Source: Prosthecobacter debontii (GTDB taxonomy: Bacteria; Verrucomicrobiota; Verrucomicrobiia; Verrucomicrobiales; Verrucomicrobiaceae). From it: a stretch of 35,494 nucleotides of DNA. Each line of letters starts with the position of its first letter. Position 1 is the first letter of the stretch. This document shows positions 32,867 through 35,494 of this stretch, in pieces. A model generated the notes under the pieces. The model did not search any database. It was not told the DNA's origin and worked only from the letters and a program-made list of their open reading frames with translations. The stretch covers positions 1 to 35,494 of the forward strand of contig CAMBPV010000023.1 of NCBI GenBank assembly GCA_945869695.1. The letters are read 5' to 3'. The position numbers and the translations under genes were made by a program.

Positions 32867-32894
32867 TGGTGCCGAAGACAGGACTCGAACCTGC
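32867..32894 (-). other. Isolated tRNA 3' end (TpsiC arm, acceptor strand, CCA), putative integration site
   Basis: Read on the minus strand, the stem-loop GCAGG-TTCGAGT-CCTGT (32878-32894) is a canonical TpsiC arm. It is followed by CTTCGGC (32871-32877), an A discriminator (32870) and CCA (32867-32869). The missing 5' acceptor strand would be GCCGAAG, but no such sequence, D arm or convincing anticodon arm lies upstream in 32895-32960. The gene is therefore only a 3' remnant. GCCGAAG-type acceptors are common among leucine tRNAs, so a tRNA-Leu source is a guess. Tyrosine integrases often insert at tRNA 3' ends and leave such a copy; the integrase starts 170 bases away. Confidence 0.72.
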
Positions 32895-32951
32895 ACTAAT
32901 TTCTTAACCAGATATTTAGTCTCGTTGGTGCGTATTTCGTCTTGTTTGCTA

Positions 32952-33047
32952 TTGTTCGCGCATGAAAGCGGCAAAACCCTATAAATCAATGGTTTCAGAT
33001 CCAGTAGTGAGAGGCATTGACGAACAATCTAGTGCTCAGTCGAACAA
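32952..33047 (+). repeat. Clustered CGAACAA/TTGTTCG repeats upstream of the integrase
   Basis: TTGTTCG occurs at 32952-32958, and CGAACAA at 33021-33027 and 33041-33047. The first two belong to an 8-base inverted pair (ATTGTTCG / CGAACAAT). A further CGAACAAT lies at 35303-35310 near the transposase start. Three copies in under 100 bases is well above chance expectation. They may be arm-type integrase binding sites or a regulatory operator. A loose hairpin, AAACC (32974-32978) with GGTTT (32991-32995), lies between them. Confidence 0.45.
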
Positions 33048-33063
33048 AAAAAGTGGCTAAGAA

Positions 33064-34503
33064 GTGGCCAAGGTTGTGCGCAGTCAGAAAAAAGCAGGGA
33101 ACCTGCCCAAGACTGATGCACGCCATTGGCTCTCTCGCTTGTTTCACAACACCTATCGCAATGGCGATGCGATCACCGAAACCAAGGACTTGTGTGCTCG
33201 CATTGCTCGTGCGGGCAAACGCGAGACATTCAACCTCGGCACGCCGAACCGAGAGGCGGCATCACGCCGCGCTCAGGAGATTTACCTTTCCCTGTTGTCG
33301 AAGGGATGGGAGGAAACCTTGGCGATCTACAAACCAAAGGCCGTGAAGTCGGCCAACATCGCCACCATCGGCGAGTATCTGGCAGAGCTTCAGGCCACGG
33401 TTCAATTTCGGCAGTCCACCAGCCGAGCCTATACGCAGGCCTTGCGTGCCATTGCAGCGGGTGTTGCTGGAATCGGAGATCAGCTCGCAATGGACGCGAG
33501 CGGGCAGCCCAAGAAGGATCGCCGCAAGCGTATTGTCTATCAGTCTCGGCGCGACCATCAGGGAGGGGGGCGCGATGCTTGGGCTGCCAAAGTGGACGCG
33601 CTACCGCTGAGTATTCTCACAGGCGAGGCGGTCCAGAAGTGGAAGCTAGCTTATTTGGCAGAGCATGGTTCCAACCCTGTGAAACTTCAGCGAGCGAAGC
33701 ATACGGTGAACTCCATGATTCGGAGTGCGCGGAGCTTGTTCTCTGAGCGAAAGGATCGTTTAAAGCATCTACGGTCGAACCTCATGCTGCCTGACCCGCT
33801 TCCATTTCAGGGTGTATCACTGGAAGAAGAGTCGTCTCAGAAGTACGTGTCAAAGGTCGATGTGCGTCAGTTGGTCGCTGCTGCAAAACGTGATCTGGCC
33901 AGCGATCCGGCGCATCGAGAGCAGTTCAAAGTCTTTTGCTTGGGGTTGCTGGCCGGACTGAGAAAGCGCGAGATTGATACTCTGCTATGGGATCAGGTGA
34001 AGTTCGACTTGGGGCAGATTCACATTGAGCGCACAGAGTTCTTCGAGGCGAAGTCGAAAGACTCGGAGGCAGCGGTGGACTGTGACGAGGAACTCCTGGC
34101 ACTGCTGAGAGGTTGGGCGGCACAGGCACGCGGCAGGTTCGTGATCGAGACGAAGCGAAAACCGCGCTATCACAATGCGCCTGCGAGTTACTACCGCGCA
34201 GACGAGCACTTCAAGCCACTTTATGTGTGGCTTGAGGCTCAGGGTATCACCGACAATAAGAAGCTCCATACGCTGAGGAAGGAGCTGGGTAGTGTGCTCG
34301 CCAATGAGCAGGGCATCTTTGCCGCTCAGCAAGTGCTCAGGCACGCGCACATCCAGACCACGGCCAAGCACTACGTGGACAAGCGCAGAGCCATCAGAGG
34401 AGGCCTTGGGGCGCTGCTGGGCGATGCATCCCCTCAGATGGCTGCAATGGCGTTCCCGGCCCCCTCACGTGCAAAGCGGCCCCGCCGCACTGCTACGGCT
34501 TAG
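33064..34503 (+). CDS. Tyrosine recombinase/site-specific integrase
   Basis: A 479-residue protein starting at GTG 33064; a TAA stands directly before it at 33058-33060. The N-terminal 110 residues carry basic, arm-binding-like sequence ('RSQKKAGNLPKTDARHWLSR'). The core-binding region spans about 115-270 and the catalytic domain about 280-450. Catalytic residues: R300 in 'AGLRKREIDTL', a hairpin lysine probably K330 or K332 in 'FEAKSKDSEA', H402 and R405 in 'LHTLRKELGS', H427 or H429 in 'LRHAHIQTT', and the nucleophile Y437 in 'AKHYVD'. All needed residues are present, so it is likely active. It points away from the tRNA remnant and presumably integrated and excises this element. It lacks a recognisable Shine-Dalgarno sequence. 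Confidence 0.92.
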   Translation: MAKVVRSQKKAGNLPKTDARHWLSRLFHNTYRNGDAITETKDLCARIARAGKRETFNLGTPNREAASRRAQEIYLSLLSKGWEETLAIYKPKAVKSANIATIGEYLAELQATVQFRQSTSRAYTQALRAIAAGVAGIGDQLAMDASGQPKKDRRKRIVYQSRRDHQGGGRDAWAAKVDALPLSILTGEAVQKWKLAYLAEHGSNPVKLQRAKHTVNSMIRSARSLFSERKDRLKHLRSNLMLPDPLPFQGVSLEEESSQKYVSKVDVRQLVAAAKRDLASDPAHREQFKVFCLGLLAGLRKREIDTLLWDQVKFDLGQIHIERTEFFEAKSKDSEAAVDCDEELLALLRGWAAQARGRFVIETKRKPRYHNAPASYYRADEHFKPLYVWLEAQGITDNKKLHTLRKELGSVLANEQGIFAAQQVLRHAHIQTTAKHYVDKRRAIRGGLGALLGDASPQMAAMAFPAPSRAKRPRRTATA

Positions 34504-34568
34504 CATTCCTCTCCTGTCCCACCTACTGCCGCCTTGCCATGTTCGCTCTTTTCCCGTAGGATCAGCCC

Positions 34569-34829
34569 ATGAGTACTGTAACCGTTCAGCAAATCGGGAA
34601 CGACCTTTTGGGCTGGCTTGCTGCCGTCCAGAGGGGTGACACCGTGGCCATCGTGGACGCTGGCCGGGAAATCGCCCGATTGGTGCCACCTGATAGGGAA
34701 GCGAGTGCTGTCCCTACCTCCGATGTCCATTGGCCGGATTTCGCCGCCCGCCGTCGCAGCATATTCGGAGACAAACTCCTTCCTGCTGGCACCGCGCAGA
34801 CACTCATTGACGAAGATCGGGGTGAATGA
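34569..34829 (+). CDS. Type II antitoxin of the Phd/YefM type
   Basis: An 86-residue protein beginning at ATG 34569 with AGGA seven bases upstream. The sequence 'TVTVQQIGNDLLGWLAAVQR' then 'GDTVAIVDAGREIARLVPPD' is the Phd/YefM fold (beta-alpha DNA-binding N-terminus with the 'I...GR.IA.L.P' strand). An acidic/aromatic C-terminal tail follows ('VHWPDFAARRRSIFG'), usually the toxin-binding part. It should neutralise the PIN toxin whose ATG overlaps its stop (ATGA, 34826-34829) and repress the shared promoter. The two products form a standard addiction module on the mobile element. Confidence 0.85.
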   Translation: MSTVTVQQIGNDLLGWLAAVQRGDTVAIVDAGREIARLVPPDREASAVPTSDVHWPDFAARRRSIFGDKLLPAGTAQTLIDEDRGE

Positions 34830-35260
34830 GCGCGACTGCGGACAGTAGCCTGATTGTGGCTCTTTATCTGGCCGAGGTTGACTCCGCGCGAGCGGACGCA
34901 GTGTGTGCCGCACAGCTTCCGCCAATCCTGCTCACGGACTGGCATCGAGTGGAGATCGCCAATGCCTTCGAGCGTGCCGTGCTCAGCGGGCGTATCGCCG
35001 CCCCTCAGGCCGCGCAGCTTTGGCAGGATTTCAGTGAGGATGTGAACGCAGGGCGTTTCCGAATCGCTGCCGTCGATCATCAGGCAGTGTTGGGTCGCTC
35101 GCTCATACTCGCGCAAAAGCACACAGCGACGAAAGGAACGCGCTCGCTTGATCTAATTCACATCGCCACCGCGCTTGAGTTGGGTGCTGATACTCTCCTG
35201 AGCTTCGACGACCGCCAGAAAAAAGCTGCCAGTGCGGAGGGTTTGGTTGTGCTGCCATGA
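34826..35260 (+). CDS. PIN-domain toxin (VapC-type ribonuclease)
   Basis: A 144-residue protein whose start overlaps the antitoxin stop. PIN acidic residues are present: D6 in 'ATADSSLIVALYL', E43 in 'WHRVEIANAFE', D109 in 'RSLDLIHIATALELGADTLL' and D128/D129 in 'SFDDRQKKA'. These are the usual four positions that bind the catalytic Mg2+/Mn2+. VapC toxins cut initiator tRNA or rRNA and stop translation when the antitoxin is lost. The pairing of a Phd-type antitoxin with a PIN toxin is common. All active-site residues are intact, so it should be functional. Confidence 0.88.
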   Translation: MSATADSSLIVALYLAEVDSARADAVCAAQLPPILLTDWHRVEIANAFERAVLSGRIAAPQAAQLWQDFSEDVNAGRFRIAAVDHQAVLGRSLILAQKHTATKGTRSLDLIHIATALELGADTLLSFDDRQKKAASAEGLVVLP

Positions 35261-35368
35261 AGAGGATTCAGGGCACGGCAAAGGCTGGTGGAAAGTCGGG
35301 AACGAACAATGCTATTAATCCGGTAAAAAGATAGCGCATAGCTGGAGATGTGTTATCGGTGTATCCGT

Positions 35369-35494
35369 ATGAAAGAAGACGGGCGCAAACTGAGCAAGGA
35401 ACAACAGGCTGGGGCGCGCCGCCGGGCGATGCTTCTGCTCGGCAAGGGGTGGCATGAACGTGACATCGCCGAGGCCGTTGGGGTGCATGAACGC
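35369..35494 (+). CDS. Transposase of the IS630 type, N-terminal helix-turn-helix, cut off by the window edge
   Basis: The frame starts at ATG 35369 and is open to the last base (42 codons). 'MKEDGRKLSKEQQAGARRRA' closely matches the characteristic N-terminus of IS630-family transposases, and 'DIAEAVGVHER' is the helix-turn-helix recognition helix region. Only the DNA-binding part can be seen; the DDE catalytic domain lies outside. The IS left end should lie within 35261-35368, but I cannot define an inverted repeat without the other end. A transcriptional regulator sharing the HTH is a weaker alternative. Confidence 0.65.
   Translation, partial: MKEDGRKLSKEQQAGARRRAMLLLGKGWHERDIAEAVGVHER

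Larger units (their letters stand above)
32867..35494 (+). mobile_element. One end of an integrated element in a tRNA gene (boundary at left; right end outside the window)
   Basis: The stretch contains a tRNA 3' remnant, integrase-flanking repeats, a tyrosine recombinase, a toxin-antitoxin pair and the start of an IS630-like transposase, with no core genes. The tRNA remnant points leftward, so the intact tRNA regenerated by integration should lie to the right, beyond base 35494. No second copy of the remnant is found in the window. The element is therefore longer than 2.6 kb. Its identity (phage, integrative element or island) cannot be told from this part. Confidence 0.6.

Noticed and set aside
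32867-32960. A complete tRNA gene
   Set aside because: Only the TpsiC arm, 3' acceptor strand and CCA exist. No matching GCCGAAG 5' strand or D arm lies upstream on the minus strand.
1-35494. CRISPR array or known antiphage defence system
   Set aside because: No regularly spaced repeats were seen, and helicases (RecQ, DUF3516) and the VapBC pair have ordinary explanations without defence partners.

Overview
The window looks like chromosomal DNA of a heterotrophic Verrucomicrobiota bacterium (Verrucomicrobium/Prosthecobacter-like). The inference rests on a GC-rich genome with lipid A genes, a protein with a PEP-CTERM sorting signal, a secreted protein resembling the TIGR02597 family, secreted proteins ending in a 'DxDxDGLxNLxEYA' repeat followed by a small beta module, an actinobacterial-type DUF3516 helicase, and several secreted ThuA, FAD-oxidoreductase and beta-helix proteins. 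No rRNA or complete tRNA gene is present to fix the taxonomy. No intergenic stretch reaches 300 bases.

Layout. 1-5805 (+): a truncated NodB polysaccharide deacetylase closed by a strong hairpin terminator; ffh (SRP GTPase); then a translationally coupled trio of a Gfo/Idh/MocA oxidoreductase (possibly GnnA-like), lpxB, and a membrane-anchored protein that looks like a degenerate M28 peptidase fold. 5904-8411 (+): a DExH helicase with a DUF3516 tail. 8420-13274 (-): a four-gene operon of exported proteins (TIGR02597-like protein, two paralogues of an unnamed family carrying different C-terminal modules, and a vanadium haloperoxidase/PAP2-type enzyme). 13448-19847 (-): a glycan operon with a WxcM-type acyltransferase/3,4-ketoisomerase fusion, a GT2 prenyl-phosphate-type glycosyltransferase, a methyltransferase, a DegT aminotransferase, a large multi-pass membrane protein and a single-pass DUF4230-like protein. 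It lies downstream of mnmA and may share its transcript. 21096-24051: a small anchored protein and recQ, convergent. 24156-27518: a secreted beta-helix protein and a secreted FAD oxidoreductase, tail to tail. 27659-32790: an ABC-F ATPase, a TrkA-type K+ channel, a pterin carbinolamine dehydratase, a DUF1015 protein and a ThuA-like secreted protein.

32867 to the right edge is a different kind of DNA. It begins with the isolated 3' end of a tRNA gene (TpsiC arm, acceptor strand and CCA). Next come clustered CGAACAA repeats, a tyrosine integrase, a Phd/PIN toxin-antitoxin pair and the start of an IS630-type transposase. This is best read as one end of an integrated element in a tRNA gene, with the other end and the intact tRNA beyond the window.

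The most unusual parts are the exported haloperoxidase cassette with its two paralogues of swapped C-termini, the M28-like protein coupled to lpxB, and the island boundary. No CRISPR array or recognisable complete novel defence system was found. Gene identities come from reading translations and motifs by eye, with no database search.
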